A stretch of DNA of 64,000 nucleotides from contig OX438750.1 of the NCBI GenBank assembly GCA_949316235.1, forward strand, positions 1,812,501-1,876,500, given 5' to 3'. The stretch comes from Oegoconia quadripuncta. Lineage: Eukaryota; Arthropoda; Insecta; Lepidoptera; Autostichidae. A program made the position numbers and the translations under genes. Positions 1 to 10,793 of the stretch are shown piece after piece. The notes below the pieces were generated by a model. That model was given only the letters and a program-made list of their open reading frames with translations, made no database searches and was not told the DNA's origin. How positions within the stretch are numbered: position 1 is the first letter of the stretch; each line of letters opens with the position of its first letter.

Positions 1-420
1 TCTTTGTAGTCGGGTAAAAACTCGGAGCCTAATGGTTAACTTAGTGCCGGTTGAACGCGCAGATAAAGTACAAAAATGCCTGGCAAATCATGCGAAAGCC
101 TGGCACATGGTAACCCTACTCACTAGGCAGCTGAATTACACATTGTCAACTGTATTGAATTTCTTCGCCATCGTATTCACATAGCAAATAAGAGTATGTC
201 ACATGACGTATCTTACCTTACGTCATTATAGGAACGACGTATTGACTTTGGCTGTTAACGTGTCGTGTTTCTTTACATAAGAGTTTATTCCGTCCCAGTA
301 GCGTTCCGTCATTTAAGAATCAATTAAGATTTATTTTTAAATACAGTGCAATTGGAATGTCTTGTTTTGGCATTTCCTATCAGTCTATTCAGCCAGCTGT
401 TATTGATATTAGTTGTGTAT
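1..420. other. Unassigned AT-rich DNA
   Basis: No open frame of note, no tRNA-like head and no terminal repeat that I can see. It ends where a SINE tail begins near 421. Confidence 0.4.
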
Positions 421-654
421 AAATAAAAATAAATATTTCGGACACTTACACCAATCATCTAGTCCCAAACTAAGCAAAGCTTGTGCTGTGGATACTAGAT
501 AACGGATAAACATACATAAATATTTATATAAACATCCATGACTCGGGAATAAATGTTCGTATTCATCACACAAACATTTACCCCTCGCGGGATTCGAACC
601 CGCAACCGTTGGTTTCGCTGACAGGGTCATAATCCACTACACCAACCGGTCGTC
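421..654 (-). repeat. SINE family A, full-length copy
   Basis: Read on the minus strand, a tRNA-like head carries a pol III A-box-like segment (TGGTGTAGTGGATTATGACC) and a B box (GGTTCGAATCC) at about 590-600, followed by a body and a tail that ends in TGTCCGAAATATTTATT. The same body recurs at 15559-15741, 16637-16763 plus 24249-24364, 36545-36990 and 63763-63990. The B box makes it a tRNA-derived SINE rather than a tRNA gene, because the stretch after the head is the conserved SINE body. Family name unknown to me. Confidence 0.85.
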
Positions 655-671
655 ATAACCGGTCGTCGTAT

Positions 672-1067
672 GTGGCTATTGTAGGTCAACGGAGACCTGT
701 TTCCCTGCGATGGTTTTTATCTCATCCAGGTGCAGTAAGTGGCCACCCAGGTGAACGTTTCATATACACATCAGCGGGCCACATTCACACAGCAGGTGTG
801 CATGTGTTTCCTCTGCAAAGTCTGCCCGTCCCTGTTTCCCGGAGTCCTAAAGTTGAGCATGTGTTTGTTCAGACAGCAGGGCCCGTGAGTGCCCTTGTGA
901 GGACATACGTGCAAATCTATAGATGTTTTTCGGTGGATAGTCTCTTAGTCACCTTTTCACGACCACCAGGACGGTTGGTTCTATTCGTTTTATGTGCCGA
1001 AACCACACGATATTTATTAACTACAAAAGTTATTAGCTTCTTAATTTTAAAAATGCTTATATCTTAA
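672..1067 (+). other. 131-codon open frame, unrecognised
   Basis: A plus-strand open frame in DNA richer in GC than its surroundings. I recognise no domain. No clear splice sites or neighbouring exons support it, and it lies between a SINE and a TIR element, so a decayed transposon fragment is more likely than a host gene. Confidence 0.15.
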
Positions 1068-1167
1068 GGTTTCCGAGCAGTGAAAGCCCTGTGATCTCTG
1101 AAACAGGTATTTTCTAGTACTGACACAAGACTCTTATAAGGAAAATATTTTAACAATGTACTATATA

Positions 1168-1595
1168 TTAGGTCCTTATCTATGAAATTGGCGTTTTGTA
1201 TGAAGAATTTCATTAAGACGTTTTCTCCATACAAACATTTTTGATTTTTTTTTGGGAACGGCAAATCCCAATGTAGCTAAACTTTATGTGTATTATCGGA
1301 TAACATTAAGTTAAATATAGGCAGCGTTAATTTTTAAAAGTAACCGCTTTATAAAAGTTTCAACGAATCTAAGAAATGATTATGGGAAGCACATGAAATG
1401 AGCTCTGTTCAATTTTTTTTTATTATGTGATTTAGCCCAGAAATTAAAAAATATTTCATGTGAAACCTTGAAATAATATTCCATTTGCCAAATAAAAAAC
1501 AAATTTGGATAATTATAGCATTGAAAATCGCAGGAATTGGTATACATATGATTAACGAAGAAAAAAAAACTCCAATTTCATAGGTAAAGACCCAA
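1168..1595 (+). mobile_element. TA-flanked TIR element, copy 1 (Tc1/mariner-type MITE)
   Basis: The left end TTAGGTCCTTATCTATGAA and the reverse complement of the right end (TTGGGTCTTTACCTATGAA) form an inverted repeat of about 30 bp. Each end is followed by TA, as expected for a Tc1/mariner target duplication. The 428 bp between hold no transposase ORF, so this is a non-autonomous element. A second copy in opposite orientation is at 6184-6637. Confidence 0.8.
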
Positions 1596-1644
1596 TATTA
1601 AGCTATATTACCTATAATAGTTACCTTAGCTTGTTTGTTTACAC

Positions 1645-1910
1645 ATGTTTGGTGTAGTGCTTAGAAACTTTGACCACTATACCAAAAGGTCACGGGTTCG
1701 AATCCCGCTAGGGGCATAATATGTTTGTGTGATGAATACGGACATTGTGTAGCCGAGTTATGCATGTTTTACATTTATATATGTATTTATTTCCAAAAAA
1801 AAAATGTATTTGTGCAGATTATCAACCATCTGGTATCTATAATACAAGCCTAGTTGCTTAGTGTGGAACTAGATGGCGCTTTGTGTATGTCTAAGGATAT
1901 TTATTTATTG
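1645..1910 (+). repeat. SINE family B copy
   Basis: tRNA-like head (TTTGGTGTAGTGCTTAGAAAC, then a B box GGGTTCGAATCCCGC), a body with AACCATCTGGTATC and AACTAGATGGCGC, and a tail of TATTTATTTATT. Other copies of this family are at 10197, 29141, 34534, 36015 and 56896. Confidence 0.85.
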
Positions 1911-2186
1911 TGAGAAAAAATAAAGATGATTATTAGGTATTATTTTTAAAAAAAATGTGCATTTTTTCAATTTCTACTTCGTTACCTATAGGTATATTCG
2001 CACGGGAGAAGCTTTAACAACATTACCCTCCCTTATCAACTTCGGGGGACGAGGGTGAAAGGGTCGCCTAACGAGTGTAAGAAAATTATCTTTAAAAGAG
2101 CAAATTGAGAGGCGATAATTAAATTGAAAGTCGATTCCACGCCCGGCGATAGTGATCTAACCGTTACGATAAAAAAAATATCGATG

Positions 2187-2696
2187 AACATTATTACCGT
2201 CTTATTCATAAAAATTTACAAACGTAAGCCTGTTTTAGTTAAAATATGTTTTGTCACTTTCTTTCATTACAACATTTCATTATGAACGATAGAGACAAAA
2301 CATACTTTATTAAAGGTTATTACAAAATTAGTGACTACCTGAATGACAAAAACGCTTGGTATACTTCGCCCAGCTCCCAAAAATGATAAAATTGTATTAG
2401 TTGTATACTTTTATGTATATAAAAAAAAAGAGAAAAGAAAATGATCCTGTGGATTTCTTGCGCCGCTTCTTTCCCCACAGATGATTTCCCTTTCCGAAGC
2501 GGTGGTAGCTTGGACATACCGACTGACCGAAAAATGCTTAGCCCTATTTTTATTTCCAATAGATTTAAATTGACATTCAACAAATGATATCATGTATCTT
2601 ACGTTGAAATAAAATGCTTGACGTTTGAAGTTTGAACTAAAACAGGCATATAAAGCGTTTGTAAATTTTTATGAATAAGACGGTTAATGTAATAAA
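2187..2696. mobile_element. TIR element with LINE tail in its loop
   Basis: The segment at 2187-2243 and the reverse complement of 2640-2696 match over about 55 bp, sharing CCGTCTTATTCATAAAAATT. The loop between them carries the 3' end of a LINE (plus strand). This suggests a foldback or TIR element that either captured or was hit by a LINE. The target duplication is not clear. Confidence 0.6.
2300..2620 (+). pseudogene. LINE 3' end (C-terminal codons plus 3' UTR)
   Basis: Plus-strand codons from about 2309 to the stop at 2380 read like the C-terminus of the LINE at 42.9 kb (KISDY and FLNDK-type segments), and 38.8-39.2 kb holds a related C-terminus with YYKISDYSDD. An AT-rich 3' UTR ending near AATAAAATGC follows. 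A second, inverted copy of the last ~90 bp lies at 2700-3080. Confidence 0.5.
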
Positions 2697-2782
2697 ACCT
2701 TAACTTCAAGTATTTATTTTGATGTATGTATGTAAGATACATGATATCATTTGTTGAACGTCAACTTAAATCTACTGGAAAT

Positions 2783-3055
2783 TATCATCAGGCCGTAAAC
2801 ATCCCACTGCATGGATATAGGCCTTCCGTCGTATGTGAGCTAGTATGGGCCATAGTCCACCACGCTGGCCCAATGCGGGTTGGGGACTTCACATGCCTTT
2901 GAATTTTTATTTCCCAGGCATGCACCCTCACGATGTTAAATGCACACAAGTAAACTTATATAAATTTAAAAACTTATTGGTACGTGGCCTGCCTGGGAAC
3001 CGAACCCAGACCTCCCAAATTGGGAGATCGCGTCTTTGCCGCTGAGCCACCGACG
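2783..3055 (-). repeat. SINE family D with 11-bp target duplication
   Basis: The minus-strand head reads GCGTCGGTGGCTCAGCGGC with a B box GGGTTCGGTTCCC. The tail (GGCCTATATCCATGCAGTGG and on) resembles the 3' end of RTE-type LINEs, so the SINE probably borrows RTE machinery (inference). It is flanked by the direct repeat CTACTGGAAAT at 2772-2782 and 3056-3066, which fixes the ends. It is inserted in an inverted LINE tail. Confidence 0.8.
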
Positions 3056-3380
3056 CTACTGGAAATAATAGGACTTTAATCAAAATATACAGAAAATGAC
3101 AGAGTATGAGCCCATCGCCGCTAAAAAATCTATATATTTATTGTTTATTGGAAATCTATACGTTAAAAAGTCCCTTAGATTCGTCTTGATCCTTAGAGTG
3201 TCATAAGATGCATATTATTGCATATATGCAATACAATTTGGGCAATGTATTCGCCCACAAACGCGTGCACAGGCGGAAACTTGTAATTGGCTTTGTCAGA
3301 ACCGATTATTGTAGCTGTAAGTTTCCAAACAAAAAAAAAAAAATATTATGGCAAATAAACCGAGTCGTGGTTCGAAAGAA

Positions 3381-3710
3381 ACCGCCTCCGTGGCTAAATG
3401 TAAACAACATTGGGTTTACGATTCGGAGGTCGCGGGTTCGATCCCCAGCGGGGTACATGTTTAAGTACTCGGTTTGGTTGGTGGTAGGGCATTTTAAATG
3501 TCCGCCTGGCTAACTCACCATCTTATCTAAATCTGCCGTCAATTAGCAATGTTAATAGCATTGTTGTGTTCCGGTTGTCAGAGATAAGATAGCAAGTCCC
3601 CCAAATGTCTTGGGGTTTCCGGGTCAGTACGCTTCCATCTTCGACCTTATCTTCATTTAACATCAGGTGTGATTGAGGTCAAGTACTAACCCGTTGTGCA
3701 TAAAAAAAAA
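3381..3710 (+). repeat. SINE family C, full-length copy
   Basis: tRNA-like head ACCGCCTCCGTGGCTAAATG, B box GGTTCGATCCCC, a body with GTCCGCCTGGCTAAC and TTGTGTTCCGGTTGTCAGAG, and a 3' end CCCGTTGTGCATAAAAAAAA. This is the most abundant family here, with more than ten copies on both strands. Confidence 0.9.
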
Positions 3711-3713
3711 GAA

Positions 3714-4020
3714 ACATTTTTTTTTTTTCTTTTAATTAGAATGGGATCGCTCTTGACCTTAATCTGGACTAATGTCGAGATAAGGTCTACGATGGAACGA
3801 GCTTTCCCAGAAGATGCCTATTTAACCTGACTTTAAAGAGCTGCGGGTTATATGCGATTGGAAACACAGACGGAGGCAATGCGTTCCACTCCTTAGCCGT
3901 GCGCATGAGAAACGAAGACCTAAAACGCTTGGTCCTTATAAATGGCACGTCAACTAAGTGCGGGTGATATCCTGCGGTACGTCTTGAATTTCGATGTAAG
4001 AACGGGGATGGCGGGATCAA
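3714..4020 (-). pseudogene. LINE reverse-transcriptase C-terminus (Jockey/CR1-like), 5' truncated
   Basis: The minus-strand frame 4020-3787 encodes the conserved C-terminal segment of a LINE polyprotein (FRSSFLMRTAKEWNALPPSV, then NPQLFKVRLNRHLL) and stops just before a short 3' UTR that ends in poly(A), seen as poly(T) at about 3714-3730. Nothing upstream of the C-terminus remains. A nearly identical copy is at 41510-41905. Confidence 0.75.
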
Positions 4021-4309
4021 CTCATTGTTATTATTGTTGCCTTACATAATTATTATTATTACATGAATGGTTTTTGATTTGGCATAGCAATTATTATGAT
4101 TATGCAAACGATCTATACATTTATAAATAGAAATTATATGTACAAACCAGTCATCCTAAAAGTATCACATGGGCTAAAGTGTTACCTCCAAAAATTTTTA
4201 CTTTCCTTGTTTTCCCTTACCTTTTTATTATTTTAATGAAGTGTTTACGTTTTATTTTCCTTTATAAAAAGAAAAAAAAAATTCCAAATAGAAAAAAATC
4301 GAATAAAAA

Positions 4310-4398
4310 TTGTCTTAGCCGGATTCGAAAACCGTGTCTTTTCGAAAGACGTTACCTAAGCACTCGTGTCGCTTGCCACTAGACCACGATATCAATTA
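4310..4398 (-). repeat. tRNA-like SINE head
   Basis: The minus strand reads TCGTGGTCTAGTGGCAAGCG followed by CGGTTTTCGAATCCGGC, which are A-box and B-box-like segments in the right order. The spacing and the mismatched arms fit a SINE head or tRNA pseudogene better than a working tRNA. Confidence 0.45.
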
Positions 4399-4889
4399 GC
4401 AGAGCTGACGAAATTTTCTTACTCATTTATATGTGACATATTATTATGGATTTGGTTTGAGTGTTGATATTGTATGAATACTTTCTAATAGATGGTGCTA
4501 GAGTGCTTCGGTCCATACGGTCCATATAACACTTTTAGGGAGATTCGTCTGTACGAGCATGTAAAGTAGTACCGAAATAAAATCTCTACAGCACTGCTCT
4601 TTGCGGTGCTCCTACGGGGTATTACATGTTTAGTTCAAACATTTGTATGATCTTATATTAAGTATCATGTAATATTCAAATAAATAATATGAATATGAAT
4701 CCGACATGGCGCCTGCAAAATACGAAATATGCTATCTGTTTTTTGATTTTAAATACTTTAATTATTATTATTATAAGTAAATAAGCAAGTAATTTTTATT
4801 GTGTCAAAAGCAGTGTTACAATATAAGCAGTGAGGTAGCCCTGGTCCCCACACTAGGATTCCCTGTAACCAGTCTCTTCCCCTTTATAT

Positions 4890-5315
4890 CATATACTAGG
4901 GTAATTTATTCTTTAAATAACAACTATAAATGGAAACATTGGTAACATCATTCCAACTGGACCGCTTATTGCTTGCGGACAGAGACTGGACATACATACA
5001 CATATAACGCCAACAAACACATAACACTCGTGGCTTTTCGTCGGGGGTTAAAAACAGTGCACAACACTGCAACTCCACTCCAAGAACCAGGTCTTATATT
5101 TCGTGATTTCCTTCTCGCTTGTATCTTTCCTTAAGTATTTCTTCCTCAATCACCATATCTCTGCTCTAATACACTATGCCCATAGCTGGGGGGCCTGGTG
5201 ACCTGTAATTCTGGTTCATCCTTTTCAGGCACCAGTCTTCCCACAAATGATTTCTATGTATTACCTAGTCCTAAAATCACTTTGTAAAGCGTCATTTGTG
5301 GCGAGAAAATAAATA
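4890..5315 (-). repeat. Dispersed repeat, copy 1 of an inverted pair
   Basis: About 400 bp that match 62785-63200 in opposite orientation with few differences, including a shared 60-codon open frame starting near 5078. It contains a TTTTTAACCCCCGACG segment that also recurs in altered form near 58170. Its element type is not known to me. Confidence 0.75.
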
Positions 5316-5429
5316 ATTTTTTATTTTATTTATTTATATTTTATCACGAGATCAGTTCAAAGATTCTTTATTTCTCATAAAGACAGCAGTCACTTACATG
5401 AGAAAAAGGATAATTAAATAATAGTATGA

Positions 5430-5645
5430 AAACTTTTATTTCGATAAAGAGACACGTCTACTTGCTTTCGCACATTATTTTATGTATCAAGATATTTAAG
5501 TTACGTTACATACCTTTTGTAATAATTAATAACGTGGCGGGTCACTGACCTCATTCGCACTACACACAAACCTTTACAGGTTTTCGTAGGCGTCTTATAG
5601 TGAAGATTGTTCAAATAATGTTCTATGGATAAATAAAAAAAACAA
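5430..5645 (+). repeat. Dispersed repeat, LINE 3' UTR-like
   Basis: This block (TTACGTTACATACCTTTTGT, then CATTCGCACTACACACAAAC, ending in AATAAA and an A-rich tail) recurs at 30694-30830 and 55921-56105. The truncated starts and A-rich end suit a retroelement 3' end. Confidence 0.6.
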
Positions 5646-6170
5646 AACTAAATTAAATCGTACGCATTCGCACTAAATATCTGTTTCGCACTATCTACAC
5701 AAAGCGGAATATCCAAAATTAGGGAGTAAATATTTCACATTAATATCTATATTACATTGTAATTCACCAATACGTGTTGAGATAAATTTTTCTTTGTATT
5801 GGTTGTATGAAGTTATTTTTTTAATATCTGAGATGAGTAATTATTACTTCTACCAAGGCGCCACTACCTAACGTCGATAGCTTGTACTCAAACTCGTTCA
5901 TCATTACGTCATTGCAATATACCTAAGTACTTTGTGATTGAGTACTTCGTCCCGTAATGGAATTGATGGCATCAATTTCGCGCCTCAACATTAACACCTT
6001 CATATAATATCGATACAAATGATCGATATGTATAATTTAGGACGTCTCTATCTCGTTTCCAGTCTAATGGTGTCACGTGCCACCCTACTTTTACATCACG
6101 TGCAGGAAGCAATGGCAGACAAACATATTTGGCCAGCAAAAAATATTGTTAAAGGACAGGTAGAGTACAT
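5646..6170. other. Unassigned stretch
   Basis: No gene, tRNA-like head or terminal repeat identified. A 60-codon frame at 6019-6201 runs into the neighbouring TIR element and is not supported. Confidence 0.35.
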
Positions 6171-6183
6171 GGTACTGATAATA

Positions 6184-6637
6184 TTGGGTCTTTACCTATG
6201 AAATTGGAGTTTTTTTTTCTTCTTTAATCATATGTACCAGTTCCTGCGATTTTCAAAGCTATGTCCAAATTTATTTTTTATTTGGAAAATGGTATATTAT
6301 TTCAAGGTTTCACATGAAATATTTTTTTAATTTCTGGGCTAAATCACATAATGAAAAAAAATTGAACAGAGCTCTTTTCATGTGCGGGAAGCACATGAAA
6401 AAATAGTCTTTTCTTAGATTCGCTGAAACTTTTATAAAGCGGTTACTTTTAAAAATTAACGCTGCCTATACTTAACTTAATGTAATCCGATAATACACAC
6501 AAAGTTTGAAATTTCCAAAAGTCCAAAGAAATTTGGATTTGCTGTTCCCAAAAAAAGAATCAAAAATGTTTGTATGGAGAAAACAGTCTTAAATAAATTC
6601 TTCATACAAAACGCCAATTTCATAGGTAAGGACCTAA
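6184..6637 (-). mobile_element. TA-flanked TIR element, copy 2
   Basis: Same family as 1168-1595 but inverted, with ends TTGGGTCTTTACC and GGTAAGGACCTAA, each flanked by TA. It has a small extra segment with a duplicated CATGTGCGGGAAGCACATGA. No transposase. Confidence 0.8.
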
Positions 6638-6649
6638 TATTATTTCTAT

Positions 6650-7300
6650 ACACTTGAAGAACAAACAGTCTAGGAGACGGTTTACGGGATCTGTAGAGGA
6701 TTTTGAAGTTTAGTAAGGACAAAAGAGAGGGGGCGAGTCATTATGTGAATTTATGAGTTTGTATAAAAACGTATCAGGAACCAAAACTGTTGTCGTGCCC
6801 TGCCTCTCCAGTTTCTTGCACAGAGAAGGACCTTTTTGAAGTAAACCAAAGATCCATCGACGTTGCTACTTTCTGGGTCAAACTACAGTTCATTATAATT
6901 TTTGCTATTGATTCGAAAAGAAGAAGAGGGGGGAACAACAAAAAAAATTTGACACCATTCCTAAACGCTAATCAGACATTTAAACAAGAAGGCTGTATTA
7001 GTATGTAGGTATATATTTTATTAAGGTATATTTATTACTGTAGGTATTTGCTATAGTTTGAATTTGTATACGCTCAATCTACTGTTTTCTGTTTTCAAAT
7101 ACTGAAATCTGTTTTCAAATGTACCTAACCTCTTATACCTCTTAACATCTTATACTATATTCAGTTAGTCGATGATTGTGACACGTTTTGAGATGCCGCT
7201 TCAGACACAATAGAATTTTTATTGTTATAAAGTCGAAACTCAAGTTGTGTCCCTTAACATGTAAATAATTATATTCTTATAAGTTTTAAGTAATGATTAT
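6650..7300. other. Unassigned stretch
   Basis: A near-perfect short duplication (CTGTTTTCAAAT with flanks) sits at about 7084-7120. Otherwise no gene or known element is visible. Confidence 0.3.
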
Positions 7301-7309
7301 TTATGGCTG

Positions 7310-7600
7310 GTGTTACTGTCCTATGGGGAAGGGCACTGTATGAAGGGCTGAAATACAGGTTTTCCAACAACAGAGGCTATATAATTGACATAATAATTAA
7401 CTAGCTTAACTTAGATTATAAGATAAGACTGTAAACTTTCTGGAAATAAAGTTTTTATTATTATTCTAACTAACCCTATGGTTGCCTGGAAGAAATCCCT
7501 CTATGGGACAAGTCCGCCGTTGTACTCAATTTCTGTATCAATGCAAAATTAATGCATTGCCTTTTTGTACAATAAAGCGTTTACAAACAAACAAACAAGG
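7310..7600 (+). repeat. LINE/SINE 3' tails
   Basis: Two A-rich tails with polyadenylation-like signals occur in series: GGAAATAAAGTTTTTATTATT near 7440 and GTACAATAAAGCGTTTACAAAC near 7570. The second is preceded by TTGCCTGGAAGAAATC, a motif that also precedes tails at 25.4, 30.6, 36.8, 41.3 and 53.4 kb. Confidence 0.45.
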
Positions 7601-7906
7601 CTACCAGAGGAGTGCTGGTTTTAAGCATTCTTGTAAGGCTATTCACGGGGCTTTGCTGTTCTCATAGAGTCACGAAGGCGGTTCGTTGCGTCATATCAAA
7701 TGTTTCATAACTGTTTTAAATATAGGTTAACCTTTGCAGCTATTTCTAACTGTGGTCACCAGTAAACGAAATGGTTAGCGTGTTAACCACATAAATCGAT
7801 AGAAATATTAACTGGTGACTAATAGCTCCATTACACATTAGAAGTAGGTAAGCCATAAAATGTTTTACTCCTGCGTATCCATTAAAAACTAAAATACTCT
7901 AACTTC

Positions 7907-7990
7907 TAATGTTATAATGCGAAAGTTTGGATGTTTGTTTCTATGTTGCTGATCACGGATGAACGGATTTGGACGTATACCCAAGAAGTA
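7907..7990 (+). repeat. Helitron-like repeat, 5' fragment
   Basis: AATGCGAAAGTTTGGATGTT followed by ATCACGGATGAACGGATTTG matches the start of the fuller copies at 15048 and 25586. Confidence 0.5.
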
Positions 7991-8011
7991 ATGTCGCATT
8001 TATAATATTAG

Positions 8012-8274
8012 TTTTTTTTATGCACAACGGGTTGGTACTTGACTTCAATCACACCTGATGTTAAGTGAAGATTAGGTCAAAGGTGTTAGCGTACTGACCC
8101 GGAAACCCCAAAACATTTGGGGGACTGGCTATCTTATCTTTGACAATCGGAACACAACAATGCTATTAACATTGCTGCTTGGCGGCAGATTTAGATAAGA
8201 TGGTGGTATCTAGCCAGGCGGACATTTAAAATGCCCTACCACCAACCAAACCGAGGACTAAACATATACCGGTT
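8012..8274 (-). repeat. SINE family C, partial copy
   Basis: Minus-strand copy that lacks the tRNA-like head. Its core at 8142-8247 is repeated almost exactly at 8363-8468, which points to local duplication. Confidence 0.85.
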
Positions 8275-8355
8275 CGGTTTGTATAGCAGCACATTGTAAC
8301 ATTGTAATGATACGGATGTACTTATTGTAAACTTCATAACTTGTAAGTCATGTGA

Positions 8356-8571
8356 AATACTGTATCTTTGACAATCGGAACACAACAATGCTATTAACAT
8401 TGCTGCTTGGCGGCAGATTTAGATAAGATGGTGGTATCTAGCCAGGCGGACATTTAAAATGCCCTACCACCAATTGAACCGAGTACTTAAACATGTACCC
8501 CGCTGGGGATCGATCCCGCGACCTCCGAATCGTAAACCCAATGTTGTTTACATTGAGCCACGGAGGCGGTT
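8356..8571 (-). repeat. SINE family C, head-bearing copy lacking the 3' end
   Basis: Contains the tRNA-like head (GGGTTTACGATTCGGAGGTCG and B box) on the minus strand and the core shared with 8142-8247, but stops before the family 3' end. Confidence 0.85.
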
Positions 8572-8577
8572 ATTATT

Positions 8578-8765
8578 GACTGGATACGCGTTTGGTCACA
8601 ATCTTACTTGATGGAAAGTGATGATGTGATCGAAGATGAAGCACGCGATCCCAATGCCTATTCACTCTGTTCTTGAAGATCCCCAGGGTTGTAGGATTCA
8701 TGAAACACTAACGCCGGAATGGAGTTCCATGCCTTGACTGTTCAGATGATGAGTGAAGAAGGGTT
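8578..8765 (-). pseudogene. LINE C-terminal fragment (family of 35.2 kb), interrupted
   Basis: The minus strand carries the end of a LINE ORF related to 35185-35460 (AWNSIPA-like segment, then a 3' UTR ending near GCGTATCCAGTCAATAATAA). It breaks off at 8765 and seems to resume at about 9055 (CTTAGTGCGAATGTTCCGTA), with a different LINE tail inserted between. Confidence 0.6.
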
Positions 8766-9052
8766 ATTACAGGTTAGATGATTATTTAGGCGATAAGGAG
8801 GTCTGGTGTTAGCTGGTCGTTATGTTAATTGCTATTGTTTTGTAATATGTTATATAAAATGTAATATTATTGTAAAGATGGAAACTAATTGAAAAGATGT
8901 GTTGTTGCGGAGTTTCTTGTCGCTTCTTCTCCCTAACCATAACACCTTGTGAAGCGATGTAGTTTAAAAAAAATAACATGTTGACTTTCAATAAGTGATA
9001 TTTTTGTATTCTACATTGAATAAAACATTTTTGTTTTTTTTTTTTTGATTTT
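8766..9052 (+). repeat. LINE 3' tail inserted in another LINE
   Basis: A 3' UTR-like block (GGCGATAAGGAGGTCTGGTG, AACTAATTGAAAAGATGTGT, ending AATAAAACATTTTTG and poly(T/A)) that matches the reverse complement of 52400-52680. It splits the LINE fragment described at 8578-8765. Confidence 0.6.
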
Positions 9053-9059
9053 TAGAACT

Positions 9060-9510
9060 TCTTAGTGCGAATGTTCCGTATATTAACTACATACGGGTGG
9101 TCGAAAACGGTAATAAGAAATTTCAATTGCCAGGGTGATTATTCTGTATAACTTTTTTTCTCATAAACTTATTTTCAATATGTTTCACATACTAGAAAAA
9201 CGGTTAACCAATTATCAGAACTACTTTTTGTTGTTTGACAGATGTTTTACTTACCATAATTTAAATTACTAGAATTACTTTACGTCGAAGTTAGTTTTTC
9301 TAGACAATTTTTGACCCAGATTCATATTTTATGTAAAACTCAAAACAAGTCTGGCAATAGATGCTTCGGCTAAACATTCGGTTGAATTTTAAAACATATG
9401 CATATTAAAAAAAAAATAACATTTCAATATCGTACATTTGAACTTCTGTAAAATGCATTTTCGGTGAAACGAAACACACAGAAAACAAAAACATGGGAAA
9501 CATTTTCGTA
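9060..9510. other. Unassigned AT-rich stretch
   Basis: Beyond the resumed LINE fragment near 9060-9110, nothing recognisable. Confidence 0.3.
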
Positions 9511-9542
9511 CAATTAAAATTCGAAAAAAAAAATCGCATTCG

Positions 9543-9715
9543 TGATAGGTAACTCCTTATTGCCCCATCGTCCATCAGTTCTTCGGGCTATGTGGCTAGC
9601 CCACTGCCACGACAACTTGCTAAGCTTGGCTATGTCACGTGCCTTAGTCCTCCTTTGGATTTCTTTCTGCCCGATTCGATCACGTATATATTGAAACGCC
9701 GAGCATCGCACTCTG
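9543..9715 (-). pseudogene. RTE-type LINE C-terminal fragment
   Basis: The minus strand encodes the run typical of RTE LINE C-termini: RDRIGQKEIQRRTKARDIA, then a WQWASHIARRTDGRW segment. Only about 57 codons remain. Related fragments are at 39.4-40.2 and 59.7-60.5 kb. Confidence 0.7.
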
Positions 9716-9764
9716 CACAGCTCATTGCATGACTTTGAGTATTCTTTTCTTTTTTTTTTATTAA

Positions 9765-9840
9765 AAACTGGTGTCGCGTTTGGCTACAATCTCACCTGAT
9801 GGAAAGTGACGATGTAGCCGAAGATGTTATGTCTTATGCC
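9765..9840 (-). repeat. LINE 3' UTR scrap
   Basis: Matches the last ~70 bp of the 35.2 kb LINE family (CACAATCTCACCTGATGGAA context). Confidence 0.5.
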
Positions 9841-10196
9841 GATCTTATGTTCGATCTGATAATATTTATACATTTGTCATTAGTTCTGAAAGCAAGTGCA
9901 CACCTAAGTGACATGGACTCCCAACGTCTCCAGATTTCAATGCCACATTCACAAAAATATATATGCATGAGCGGATGCGATCCTCCCGGTATTCTGATCG
10001 CAAATGTAAATGTAAAATAGATAAGCGAAGTATGTATATTTCCTGTGTAATTTATTAGCTTAAAATACAGGGTGTTAGATTGATGAAAAGCTTATAAATA
10101 TCATATTTATAAGCTATCAAGTTCAAGGAATTCAAGTCATTTAGTTAGCAGTTGTCATAATAGTTTATTTTCTCCACAAAGATTTTTGATGATTTT

Positions 10197-10477
10197 GACG
10201 ACGGTGTAGTGGTTAGCAACTCTGACCACTATACCAAAAGGTTGCGGGTTCGAATCCCGCTAGGGGCATATGTTTGTGTGATGAATGCGGATGTGTGTAC
10301 CCGAGTTATGGAGTTTTCTTTTATAATAAGTATTAATTTTCAAATAAAAAAAATGTATTTATGTAGTATATCAACCATCTGGTATCCACAACACAAGCCT
10401 ATAGTTGCTTACTGTGCAACTAGATGGTGTATGTAAAGGCGTTGTGTGTATGTCTAAGGATATTTATTTATTTATTT
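10197..10477 (+). repeat. SINE family B copy
   Basis: Head with GGTGTAGTGGTTAGC and B box GGGTTCGAATCCCGC, a body ending AACTAGATGG, and a tail of (TTTA) units. Nearly full length. Confidence 0.85.
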
Positions 10478-10793
10478 GTACATTACAAGTCTTAGCATTG
10501 TTGTAACAAAAGGAAAAACAAAACTAAAATCTTTGATAAAGATTAGTGCCTGAACTACGTAATGCACAGTATTTTATGTCCCCTAGTCTCCACCACCGAA
10601 GTGATCGCAATGAGCTGTGGTAATAATCACCATAGAATAGGTACAATAATTATACCGGATGAGTTTTTTTAACGTAAAAATATATGGCAAATAGAAGTTA
10701 TTGACATAGGTAGTTTATTTTGGGTAGCAATAAAAAGAGTGACTGTAAATTACATTTTGCAGTTTCAAAATTAATTAATTTAGGTTATAGTAT

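Noticed and set aside
560..640. tRNA genes at this and a dozen similar B-box sites
   Set aside because: Each tRNA-like part is followed by a conserved SINE body and A/T-rich tail, and occurs in many near-identical copies.
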